Below are positions 7,379-15,176 of a stretch of DNA of 64,000 nt, piece after piece. The notes under the pieces were generated by a model. The model was given only the letters and a program-made list of their open reading frames with translations. It ran no database searches and was not told the DNA's origin. A program made the translations under genes and the position numbers. Location: contig NZ_PHUE01000001.1 in the NCBI RefSeq assembly GCF_002813295.1, forward strand, positions 4,588,001-4,652,000. Direction: 5' to 3'. Numbering within the stretch: the first letter of the stretch is position 1; every line of letters begins with the position of its first letter. The DNA comes from Flavobacterium sp. 5. Lineage in GTDB: Bacteria; Bacteroidota; Bacteroidia; Flavobacteriales; Flavobacteriaceae.

Positions 7379-9577
7379 TTATAAATTTTTAGTGTAATTT
7401 TTTGGTCTAAAATATCCTTTCCAACCTGCATGACTGGCTAAAGCTTTTCCTGTTCTTCTATAAATAGCCGTTCTAGAACATCCTTTTCCTGAATGACCGC
7501 CATTATTATTATTAGTTCTTTCATCAGCACTACCGACATTACCTATTGCCTCCAATATTGTAACTAAGTCTGTTTTTTCATTGTACTCATATACTATTCC
7601 TGTATGTCCTACTCCATCAGTTCTCCTCCAAACAAAAATATCTCCACGCTTAGGTTTAAAATTCTCTGAATTACTTCCTGAAACAAAATCAATATTTTCT
7701 GAATCTATAGCTTTTCTGAAATCTTTTTGAGTAGTCATAACTCCTGTATTTATTTCTTTAACACTCGCCGTTATTCCTAATTTTGTTAAGTAAATTGATA
7801 CTGTTTCCGAACAATCTAAACCCCGTAATCCTTTTTCTGAAAGGGAGTTTCTAACTCCGAGTTGACTATATGAAATGTGCTGATCTACTAATGCTTTCAT
7901 TTCATCTAATATTCCTATCGTGTTGGTTTCCTCTTTTTCCTTTGTTATTCCACAACTAAATTTTTTTTCTTTCTTTAAAATACCTTCAGCAAAACTTAAA
8001 CGATATCTGCCTAAAATTTCTAAACGTTGAATTTTTTTATCATTGTTGTTTTCTTCATCAACACTTTTATTTGCATTATAATTTTTTGTGCTTGTTTTTT
8101 CTTTTTCAGTTTCAGGATTTTCATGTTTTTGATACAATACATAATTATCATCTTTTGCAATACCAATTGGAGAAAAAACTTGTAAATAAATATCCTCTGG
8201 TGATAATAATTTTTTATGCCAACCATATAACATGAAATATTTTTTAACATAATCTAATTGATCTATATCAGACATTAAAGCTAATTTTTTCTTATTAAGT
8301 GTTAATGAGTTTTCTTTGTTTAAAGCATCTATTGCATCTTTTGTAAACTGTATCAGACCTACAGCACCATTAAAATTATCATCAAGTTCATTAATTGCAT
8401 CTTTAGATAGACCTTGATATTTTTTTCTTTTTTTTCCATTATTATCAATATAGCTTACTAAATCAATTTTAGAAGGAGAGAATGTTTCTGAAGTTTCAAC
8501 TCTCATAACAGCCATCAATCCATTTGCCATTGCTTTATATTTATCTGGCCATAATTCTTTAGAAATTTCTACAACTTTTTTTCTAAAATCACAACTAACT
8601 TTATTTCCCCAAATTAAATCGTATTCTTTACAAACACATGTACCATTTTCATTCTTTTTATCTTCCGCTTCTTTATCAGGTGTAAAAATCTTCGCGACAC
8701 TATTTATAACATCAATTGGATCTGGGAAAATTATCGGCGAAACTTTTACTTTTCCTTCCCACCAATCAATAACATTATCTACAATAGATTTCTCTTTCTC
8801 CTGTTTTTTGGAGGGACCTTTTTTCTGAGCCGGAGTTTGTTTATTTTGTGGAACTGCTACTTTTTTATCATTAGGATTAGCCACATTTGTATTGTTACTT
8901 GCCGTCTTCTTATTTAAAAATTCAGCAGTAACATAATACTCGTGAGTTTTGCCTTCACTTTTATCTCCTTTAGCTTTTATTGCATCAGCAATTTTAGTAA
9001 AATCGGGATTTAAAAAGAAATCTATATCAGCAACACCGTCTTTTACAGTTCCTGGAAGAGTTATCATTTTATTTTTCTCATTGGCCTTATTATGCCCAGC
9101 TCCCTCAGCATCATCTTCCCATAGAGTTGCATATATTGTTCTTTTTTCCATATGCAAGCAATGTACTCTTGCCTTAAGGATTTGACTATATGCGAAAGGT
9201 TGAGTAGGTTTATTACCCAATTTGTCAAGAAACTCAATACTATCAATTTTAGGTTCCTCAGCTTTATTAGGTTTTATGTCAATTCTTGCAAATTCCTCAC
9301 CCTTGCGAGCATAGATACGAATCCCCTTTCTCTCCAAACTTTTCTGTAAAAAAGTATAAGAAACTTTATTTCCAGTTTTGTCGTTCTCTTTTGTTTTACG
9401 CCATCTGCCATTTTCTAAAACATGTACCTCCCAATTAATAAGATGTTCAAAAATACTTTTATCAGTATTGGCGAAACTCTGATAAGGTAAAAATTTAGTT
9501 AATAAATTATTTACCCAATAGAATTCTTCTTTCCCTACTATGGGAGCAGTATTTCCAATAATTTTAAAATCTGACAT
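7379..9577 (-). CDS. T6SS effector: lysozyme-like plus NlpC/P60-like peptidoglycan hydrolase
   Basis: This 732-residue protein has no signal peptide. Residues 1 to about 225 form an N-terminal region, probably for loading on the spike, followed by a Lys/Pro/Asn linker to about 265. Residues about 330-530 look like a lysozyme/transglycosylase domain: MAVMRVETSETF places a candidate catalytic Glu at 361, and GAVGLIQF (404-411) resembles the G-A-x-G-L-x-Q motif of SLT enzymes. Residues about 555-732 hold a Cys protease-like domain with LDCSE (Cys589), GDIFVW, GHTG (His658) and an acidic residue near 676, as in NlpC/P60 or CHAP amidases. Two wall-cutting activities are thus predicted. The PAAR-like gene lies 11 bases upstream and a lipoprotein gene 4 bases downstream. 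Confidence 0.78.
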   Translation of the reverse strand: MSDFKIIGNTAPIVGKEEFYWVNNLLTKFLPYQSFANTDKSIFEHLINWEVHVLENGRWRKTKENDKTGNKVSYTFLQKSLERKGIRIYARKGEEFARIDIKPNKAEEPKIDSIEFLDKLGNKPTQPFAYSQILKARVHCLHMEKRTIYATLWEDDAEGAGHNKANEKNKMITLPGTVKDGVADIDFFLNPDFTKIADAIKAKGDKSEGKTHEYYVTAEFLNKKTASNNTNVANPNDKKVAVPQNKQTPAQKKGPSKKQEKEKSIVDNVIDWWEGKVKVSPIIFPDPIDVINSVAKIFTPDKEAEDKKNENGTCVCKEYDLIWGNKVSCDFRKKVVEISKELWPDKYKAMANGLMAVMRVETSETFSPSKIDLVSYIDNNGKKRKKYQGLSKDAINELDDNFNGAVGLIQFTKDAIDALNKENSLTLNKKKLALMSDIDQLDYVKKYFMLYGWHKKLLSPEDIYLQVFSPIGIAKDDNYVLYQKHENPETEKEKTSTKNYNANKSVDEENNNDKKIQRLEILGRYRLSFAEGILKKEKKFSCGITKEKEETNTIGILDEMKALVDQHISYSQLGVRNSLSEKGLRGLDCSETVSIYLTKLGITASVKEINTGVMTTQKDFRKAIDSENIDFVSGSNSENFKPKRGDIFVWRRTDGVGHTGIVYEYNEKTDLVTILEAIGNVGSADERTNNNNGGHSGKGCSRTAIYRRTGKALASHAGWKGYFRPKNYTKNL

Positions 9578-9588
9578 ACTGTTTTATT

Positions 9589-10083
9589 TTATTTACAAAT
9601 AGAATCACTCTCTTCTAAACTTTGTTTAAATTTTGTCGTATTTACCAAAGGATTTATTTGGTTGTTTACTTGTGGTTTAACCTGCTTTGCATTTTGCTTT
9701 CCTGGTTCGGCTTTTTGTCCATGTTTATCAATTTCTATACAATCAGGACCACCAATAGGACAAGTTCCTTTACTATCTTCTAATAAAATTTTTCCTTTAT
9801 TGGATAGTGTAACTTTATCATAGAAACCACTCCATTTGGTAATTACAGCTTGGCAAGGCAAATAATCTCCGCTTCCATTGGGCTGCATTTTACATTTTCC
9901 AAAAGTATTTTTCTCTAATGTTTGTCCAATTTCTTTATCGGTTGCAATAAGTTTTTTTTCAGCATCTTTGTCATTGGCATAATGCTTACTTTGTGTTTTT
10001 ACCTTAAGTTTATCTAACTTAGGTTCTACACTAAACTTACATTTTACTGTTGCACCCTGTACGACTATATGTTTCTCACTCAT
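9589..10083 (-). CDS. DUF4280 PAAR-like spike-tip protein
   Basis: The 164-residue soluble protein opens with VVQGATVKCKFSVEP and contains a KCKMQPNGSGDYLPCQAVITKW segment and a GTCPIGGPDCIEI segment. This pattern of small loops with repeated cysteines is that of the DUF4280 family, which is PAAR-like and is thought to cap the VgrG spike. Its placement directly before the effector gene (11-base gap) suggests it carries that effector onto the spike. The last 35 residues are a polar Asn/Lys/Gln tail. The DUF4280 call is from recognition of the motif pattern; direct effector binding is inferred. Confidence 0.78.
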   Translation of the reverse strand: MSEKHIVVQGATVKCKFSVEPKLDKLKVKTQSKHYANDKDAEKKLIATDKEIGQTLEKNTFGKCKMQPNGSGDYLPCQAVITKWSGFYDKVTLSNKGKILLEDSKGTCPIGGPDCIEIDKHGQKAEPGKQNAKQVKPQVNNQINPLVNTTKFKQSLEESDSICK

Positions 10084-10122
10084 TACTTTACCTTTTATAA
10101 ATCTTTTAAGTTATTTCTATCT

Positions 10123-11205
10123 TTAACTATTGCTTTTTATTTCGTCTTCCTGAAGAAGTTCAATATGTACAGTAATTTTCAGAGGCTCATCATACTCAAT
10201 ACTACATTCTAAATTTATTTTTTCGATGCAATAGGAATCTGAATTTAAAAAAAAAGCAGCATTATAATTTCCTTTCCAAGGAGCATAACCATATTGAATT
10301 CCATCACTTAAATCTATATAATCTCCTTTTTGTTCTACTTTGATTAAATCAGAATCATCTAAATGTTGCGCAATTTTTTGCTGTACTTTAAACATAGATT
10401 CTTCCTCTTTTTCTAAGGGAAAGGAAATCTCATTTTTAAATGAATAATCAGAAGTATACCCCAGATGAATACCATTAAAAAAAACTCTCAAAAAATAATC
10501 TGAACTAATAGAAGCTAATAATGTTTCCGAATTCTCTAATGCATTCTCGGTATGTTCGATGTAAGCCTCTGCTACTTCTCCTTCATAATAGTCTAAAATT
10601 TCTCTTTTTATTCTTCCCCAACGGTTTTCAATTTCATTATAATTATGAATATCTATCCATTTACCATATTCATTAACTACAATTTTTAAAGGATACAAAA
10701 CTTCGGCAGCTTTCAATGCCAATTCACTCATCATTGTATCAGGTGCTTTACCATTGATATAAATTTCAGATGCTCTATCAATTTCGAAGAGATGATACCT
10801 GTTATTATCAACAGCAAGCCATTTTACTGATATCTTCATTTCTGTAATATCAATCTCATCACCAACTTCAGAAGTATATTGTATTTTGTAATTTTCATTA
10901 ATTCTTTCTGGTAAAAAAGGCAGTCTGAAATCATTTGCAAGACTAATTTTTTTAAGCTTTCTAGCTATTCCTTCATTTGTTTTAACCTCTTTTTTTTCAG
11001 GAGCCAAAATCACTAGTTCTAAATGGTTTTTAAAATCAGCTTCTATCAAATCTTGGATCGGGCAATATATATTATGATATCTTCTGAGTTCCTGAGCTTC
11101 TACACCAAGTTCACGAGCTACAGCTTGAAGCGTATCTCCTTTTCTTACCTTGTAAGTTTGGTGTTTGTCGTATTCTGACGTCTCAATTTTCTCTAAATGA
11201 TACAT
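10123..11205 (-). CDS. LysM-domain T6SS-associated protein
   Basis: The 360-residue protein has no export signal. Residues about 14-60 form a LysM motif (TYKVRKGDTLQAVARELGV, then a helix and an aromatic/IYCPIQDL segment). LysM usually binds glycan, but in phage tails and T6SS loci the fold also serves as a structural adaptor near the spike or baseplate. The remaining 300 residues are acidic and beta-rich and I do not recognise them. The gene lies between tssN (29-base gap) and the PAAR-like gene (39-base gap). It may therefore be an adaptor or chaperone for the spike/effector pair, which is inference from position. Confidence 0.68.
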   Translation of the reverse strand: MYHLEKIETSEYDKHQTYKVRKGDTLQAVARELGVEAQELRRYHNIYCPIQDLIEADFKNHLELVILAPEKKEVKTNEGIARKLKKISLANDFRLPFLPERINENYKIQYTSEVGDEIDITEMKISVKWLAVDNNRYHLFEIDRASEIYINGKAPDTMMSELALKAAEVLYPLKIVVNEYGKWIDIHNYNEIENRWGRIKREILDYYEGEVAEAYIEHTENALENSETLLASISSDYFLRVFFNGIHLGYTSDYSFKNEISFPLEKEEESMFKVQQKIAQHLDDSDLIKVEQKGDYIDLSDGIQYGYAPWKGNYNAAFFLNSDSYCIEKINLECSIEYDEPLKITVHIELLQEDEIKSNS

Positions 11206-11234
11206 TTGCTTTTAAACTATTTTAGAATTTATTT

Positions 11235-12209
11235 TTAGTTCATTAACTCCACTTCTTTTTCTTTTTTCTCAGTCTTAGGTTCGTAAATAAAACCTTTATC
11301 CTCTTTCTTTTCTTTCTTATTCAATATATTCTCTTTTTGCTTTTGCCTTTTACAAATAATTACCGAATTCTCAGTAATTCCATTCATTCCCAAAGTATAT
11401 TTAGCATCTACATATTTTGCAGTCTGATACCATTTTGGCTGTAAAAAGAATACCCAATTACAATTTTCACCATTTTGTTTTAATTCGATTTTACTTTCAG
11501 CATTATGCTCGTTAAACCCTGAAACAGTATGGTAAAATAAAGCTCCAAAATCAATTCGTACAGGCCCTTTCGATCTAATAGAAGTATAATTTTCGCTATC
11601 CGATTGTTTCTGAATTAATAATGTAATAAGTAACAAATCCTTCATTTCTACATTCTCAATTTCTGGAAATGGATTTTTTCTTTCAGGTATTTTCCATGTA
11701 ACATATTCTTTTGGAGGTATTTGCATCATATAATTGAAAACCGCGTAAACCCCTGTAGGAACCATAAAAATTAGAAAATGGGAACACATCAAGAAAGTAA
11801 AATGAATTCCATTTAGAGCAGTGTAAATAATAACAAATAATACACTGGAGTAAAGTGTGGTTAAAAATGCAAACAACAATTCATGACCTATTGCCTTTAA
11901 ATTAAATCCCTCGAAATACCATCTATATAAATACACATGAAGGATTCCGAATAGCAAAGAAGCTATCTGATAAAAAAGAAACTCATCAGATAATTCAGTA
12001 AACAATTTATTGTATCCTAAAAATCCAACTAAGGCATAAATAAGTACAAATGAAAAAAGATATATGTAAAATTTTCTTTTATATTTTACTGCAAATTCTT
12101 TTATTTTATCACTAAATACCATTGTAAGTATAACACTAACTGCTATAATTACAACTAAAAATACTATAAGCCTGACATCTATAAGTGCTGCTAAATGCTT
12201 TTTTATCAT
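11235..12209 (-). CDS. tssN: T6SSiii inner-membrane protein TssN
   Basis: The 324-residue protein has about five hydrophobic helices in its first half (roughly residues 14-33, 46-66, 77-98, 110-134 and 137-162), then a cytoplasmic domain of about 160 residues. This topology fits TssN, the multi-pass inner-membrane component specific to Bacteroidota T6SS. The first half contains the aromatic-rich segment LHVYLYRWYFEGFN between helices 3 and 4. The C-terminal end is a highly charged Lys/Glu tail. Its start is 2 bases from the tssG stop, implying translational coupling. No Walker or FHA motif is evident. The assignment combines topology, size and gene context. Confidence 0.75.
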   Translation of the reverse strand: MIKKHLAALIDVRLIVFLVVIIAVSVILTMVFSDKIKEFAVKYKRKFYIYLFSFVLIYALVGFLGYNKLFTELSDEFLFYQIASLLFGILHVYLYRWYFEGFNLKAIGHELLFAFLTTLYSSVLFVIIYTALNGIHFTFLMCSHFLIFMVPTGVYAVFNYMMQIPPKEYVTWKIPERKNPFPEIENVEMKDLLLITLLIQKQSDSENYTSIRSKGPVRIDFGALFYHTVSGFNEHNAESKIELKQNGENCNWVFFLQPKWYQTAKYVDAKYTLGMNGITENSVIICKRQKQKENILNKKEKKEDKGFIYEPKTEKKEKEVELMN

Positions 12210-12211
12210 TT

Positions 12212-13162
12212 CTAAATTCTTGTTGTAAACCCTAACACAGGTTGTTTATTAAAATTAAATTCTTCAATTTCATCATTCATTAATAAAACTATTTTTACTT
12301 CAACTTCCATTGGGAAAAGATGCTCACAAAAACAATCTATGAAATTTTTTATTTCCCCATTATTTATATAATTATCAAAAGTTTTGTTGATTATCGGTCC
12401 AATTTTTATTGTTAGATTCATAGAATAATCGATGTAATTTTGACCACTAATAAAATCGACTCCTAATCTATTCTCTCCTAATCTAATTTGTTCACCTTCT
12501 TCACTATATTCTTTAGAACTCGTTGATGTATGAGTTACTTTTTCTTCTAAAATACTTGCTAAACAACGACAAGCTAAATCAATATCTCCTACAATTTTAT
12601 AAGCGTAAGGCAAAAGTTGAATAAATTTTGAAACCAAAACTGCTGGATAAATATGTGGTAAACCCCAAAAATTATAAAAAAAATCTAGTGGTTTACTCCC
12701 ATTCAGTTTATACAAAAAATCTCTTTCAACATTTTCTATTTTTGTTCGGTAATGAAATATTTCATTTTCGAAAGGAGCAAAAAAATTACGGGCTTCAGCT
12801 TCTTGTTTTTTTTGATGCTTATGCTCCCTAATCATTTGCTTCACCGATTTATCGGCGTTATTTTCGCTTAGACTATGTACTATCCCTTCTGGAAGCGCAT
12901 CATAAATACTGTCTCTGGATAATTGTATATTAAGATATTCTTGCTTATTATAATTATCATCCTGAACTGTCGCACCCAAAATATCACTTCTGTAGGCTCT
13001 TGAGAATTGCCCATGATTTGAAATCGCAATTTCATCCTGCAGAATAATATTACTCTCAAGGAGTTCATTTGTAATAACTTCAGCTCTAATGTCATATGAA
13101 ATATTCTCTATTTCATACACAAGTTCCTCAAGACTTTTTTTATTTTTTCTTAACATCTTCAT
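12212..13162 (-). CDS. T6SS baseplate protein, TssG-like
   Basis: The 316-residue soluble protein has, in its C-terminal third, a TssG-like signature: RLGVDFISGQNYIDYSMNLT, then IKIGPI, and an ending FPMEVEVKIVLL. In canonical TssG this corresponds to the LG-x-x-x-LG region followed by the glycine/proline beta segment. The N-terminal half is charged and helical. The gene overlaps the end of the NlpC-like gene by 23 bases and is 2 bases before tssN, so it is firmly in the T6SS run. TssF, its usual partner, is not in the window. The match is divergent, so TssE or another baseplate part cannot be fully excluded. Confidence 0.62.
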   Translation of the reverse strand: MKMLRKNKKSLEELVYEIENISYDIRAEVITNELLESNIILQDEIAISNHGQFSRAYRSDILGATVQDDNYNKQEYLNIQLSRDSIYDALPEGIVHSLSENNADKSVKQMIREHKHQKKQEAEARNFFAPFENEIFHYRTKIENVERDFLYKLNGSKPLDFFYNFWGLPHIYPAVLVSKFIQLLPYAYKIVGDIDLACRCLASILEEKVTHTSTSSKEYSEEGEQIRLGENRLGVDFISGQNYIDYSMNLTIKIGPIINKTFDNYINNGEIKNFIDCFCEHLFPMEVEVKIVLLMNDEIEEFNFNKQPVLGFTTRI

Positions 13163-13781
13163 TGATTCTTCCTGCTCCTATGTAACGTAACTGAAAATAC
13201 TCGTCATTGAAATTATATATTGCCAAGCCTTTATTGGTACAAGCCAAGATTCTGTCGTTGTGTAGATATAAACCCACATCAGATATTGGATGGTCTTTGT
13301 CATATCTAAAAAACACTAAATCTCCTTCTGCAAGGAAACTTCTTCCGGTAAAAATTTGAATGGATTTTGATTTCCACATACCTGCAGGATCCTTAGGCAG
13401 TGTAACCTTATAAACATCACTATATAAAGACTGTAAAAAATAGGAACAGTCTATTCCTTTCTTTGAAAAGTTTTTTTCTTTGTATGGAGTGTTTATCCAA
13501 GGGTCGATGTAAGAATATAATTTGTAGTTTGTTATTTTATTAGGCATTACTGCTAATACAATTGAATATTTTTCTTTAAGAGCCAATAAATCATCGCTTA
13601 AATTTTCTGAATTATCATTAACTATTGTTTTATTCTTTAACCCAATTTCTCCAATTTGGGATTGCTTTTTTAACGATTCTAAAGAATAATCATATTTAAA
13701 AGGAATCTGAGAAATATATTGTTGGGCATAAGATTTAATGCATAAATGCATAATCATAATTAACAAAATTGCTTGCCTCAT
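13140..13781 (-). CDS. Secreted NlpC/P60-like protein, possibly catalytically dead
   Basis: The 213-residue protein has a signal peptide (cleavage near SYAQ at residue 20). Residues about 85-205 match the NlpC/P60 fold, normally a D-Glu-DAP endopeptidase acting on peptidoglycan: KKGIDCSYFLQ gives the catalytic-type Cys at 112 and AEGDLVFF follows. Where active members carry H-V-G-I-Y, this one has SDVGLYL (Asp168). The second His position (normally I-H-A) reads LAC. Both histidines of the usual triad thus appear replaced, although His173 lies nearby. It heads the leftward T6SS run and overlaps the tssG-like gene by 23 bases, suggesting a structural or wall-anchoring part of the apparatus. Confidence 0.72.
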   Translation of the reverse strand: MRQAILLIMIMHLCIKSYAQQYISQIPFKYDYSLESLKKQSQIGEIGLKNKTIVNDNSENLSDDLLALKEKYSIVLAVMPNKITNYKLYSYIDPWINTPYKEKNFSKKGIDCSYFLQSLYSDVYKVTLPKDPAGMWKSKSIQIFTGRSFLAEGDLVFFRYDKDHPISDVGLYLHNDRILACTNKGLAIYNFNDEYFQLRYIGAGRINEDVKKK

Positions 13782-14117
13782 AGAAAATAGTATTTTATTA
13801 TTTTACCAATATTCAAAAAATACGGTAAGACTTAATTGCATTGTTTTTTAGATCTTGAAAATACAAATTAATAATCTTGAGTTTTACCTCTTAATTTTTA
13901 AATCAGGAATTTTCTCATTTGTTAAAATAATTGTATTATGAATTTATTTACAAATTAATTCATCGCATTGCAAACGTAATAAATTATTTTGTAAGAATAC
14001 AAATTATTTTTATGAATTTTTTGTAATAATTTTAATATTTTTAAAATAATAAAAACTACTTTTGTTTTTCATTTTCATAAAAAATATCTGACTTTGTAGA
14101 ATAATTAAACATTTAAA
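13782..14117. promoter_or_regulatory. Divergent promoter region of the T6SS locus
   Basis: This 336-base AT-rich gap separates the leftward T6SS run from the rightward PKD-protein/tssH pair. On the minus strand TACGTTTG (13978-13971) matches the Bacteroidota -7 consensus TAnnTTTG exactly, with a TTTG box at 14003-14000, a 21-base spacer. The start would be near 13964, a leader of about 180 bases. For the plus strand the best candidate is TGACTTTG at 14089-14096 (one mismatch) with TTTG at 14061-14064, slightly over-spaced at 24 bases. No open frame or RNA gene was seen. Confidence 0.5.
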
Positions 14118-15170
14118 ATGAATAAAAAAAATATTGATATCAGGGTTGTTTTTTTCTTTGCAATCTTGTTACTAATTGGAGTAATTGTCTTTATAGTGCA
14201 GTTTTTCAATCATGTAGATTGTGATGATGCTAAATTTTATGTCTTTTCAGATCATTCACAAACGGATGAATCTATTGAGTTTTATGATAAAACAGATGAT
14301 GCTAAATCATGGAAATGGGACTTTGGAGACGGTTCTGAAATTGATGTAAGAAAACATACTTTTCATATTTATAAAAATCCTGGAAAATATTATGTCACTT
14401 TAACCATAAATGGGGATTGTGGTCACACGAAAGAAATTAATATAAAAGATAAATATGGAGCAGATAAGTTAGGTATACCTCAAATTATTACTCCCCAAAT
14501 TATTACTGTAGGACAGCCTGCTTATTTTAAATCTGTTTCAGAAGATGCTAGAACTTGGGAATGGGCATTTGGTGAAAATAACGGTATTGATGAAACTTCA
14601 TCTAATCCTGTTTATAATTTTTCTACATCGGGAGAAAAGACAATTACACTAGTTATAAATGGTGATTTTAGTCGTGTTGCAAAAAAAGTTATTTATGTAC
14701 ATCCAAAAGTCATAAAAAAAACAAATCCATTAGATGTGACATCGTACGTATTTGAGAAAAAAGCTGAAGCTTTTGAGTTGCCCCGCGGAACTGTAAAAAA
14801 GGACCCACTAGAAGAAATGTTACAATATGTTCCAGTAGCTCCAAAAACAAAAACGATTAAAGACAGTACACTTGCTGTTAAAAAAGCTCCTAAAATATCA
14901 GAAGATCAATTTGAAATTTTATTGACTAAAGTAGCTGAAGGTAATAAGGTTAAAGATGATTTTGCAGAATATTTATGCGATGATTTGGATATTCCAATCG
15001 TAAAAAACGATACAGATTTATTGACTTTTTCTCAATTGTGTGCTTCTATTAAAGGAAAAAAAATAAAAATAGAATCGATAAGACTTAACAAAGACAAACA
15101 AAATAATTGTGTTAAAGGATTAAATATCAGCTATAAAGTTAAAAAATACTTGATCTGGTCTAAAGATTAA
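14118..15170 (+). CDS. PKD-domain inner-membrane T6SS protein, TssP-like
   Basis: The 350-residue protein has a short N-terminus, one transmembrane helix (about residues 10-30) and a long periplasmic part. Two PKD/Ig-like domains follow in tandem: about 33-110, with AKSWKWDFGDGSEIDV and a YKNPGKYYVTLTING strand; and about 118-195, with ARTWEWAFGENN and the matching end. A basic linker and a C-terminal domain with two cysteines complete it. Single-pass PKD proteins of this kind accompany T6SSiii and I take it as TssP-like, part of the envelope complex. The precise Tss letter is uncertain. It is 6 bases before tssH, so the two are co-transcribed. Confidence 0.65.
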   Translation: MNKKNIDIRVVFFFAILLLIGVIVFIVQFFNHVDCDDAKFYVFSDHSQTDESIEFYDKTDDAKSWKWDFGDGSEIDVRKHTFHIYKNPGKYYVTLTINGDCGHTKEINIKDKYGADKLGIPQIITPQIITVGQPAYFKSVSEDARTWEWAFGENNGIDETSSNPVYNFSTSGEKTITLVINGDFSRVAKKVIYVHPKVIKKTNPLDVTSYVFEKKAEAFELPRGTVKKDPLEEMLQYVPVAPKTKTIKDSTLAVKKAPKISEDQFEILLTKVAEGNKVKDDFAEYLCDDLDIPIVKNDTDLLTFSQLCASIKGKKIKIESIRLNKDKQNNCVKGLNISYKVKKYLIWSKD

Positions 15171-15176
15171 ATTTGT

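Noticed and set aside
6463..7431. Longer start at 7431 for the lipoprotein gene
   Set aside because: It would hide the lipoprotein signal behind 19 residues and overlap the effector; the start at 7374 fits both the signal and the gene spacing.
8020..8250. Alternative minus-strand frames inside the effector gene
   Set aside because: They overlap a well-supported coding region in another frame and show no protein-like features.
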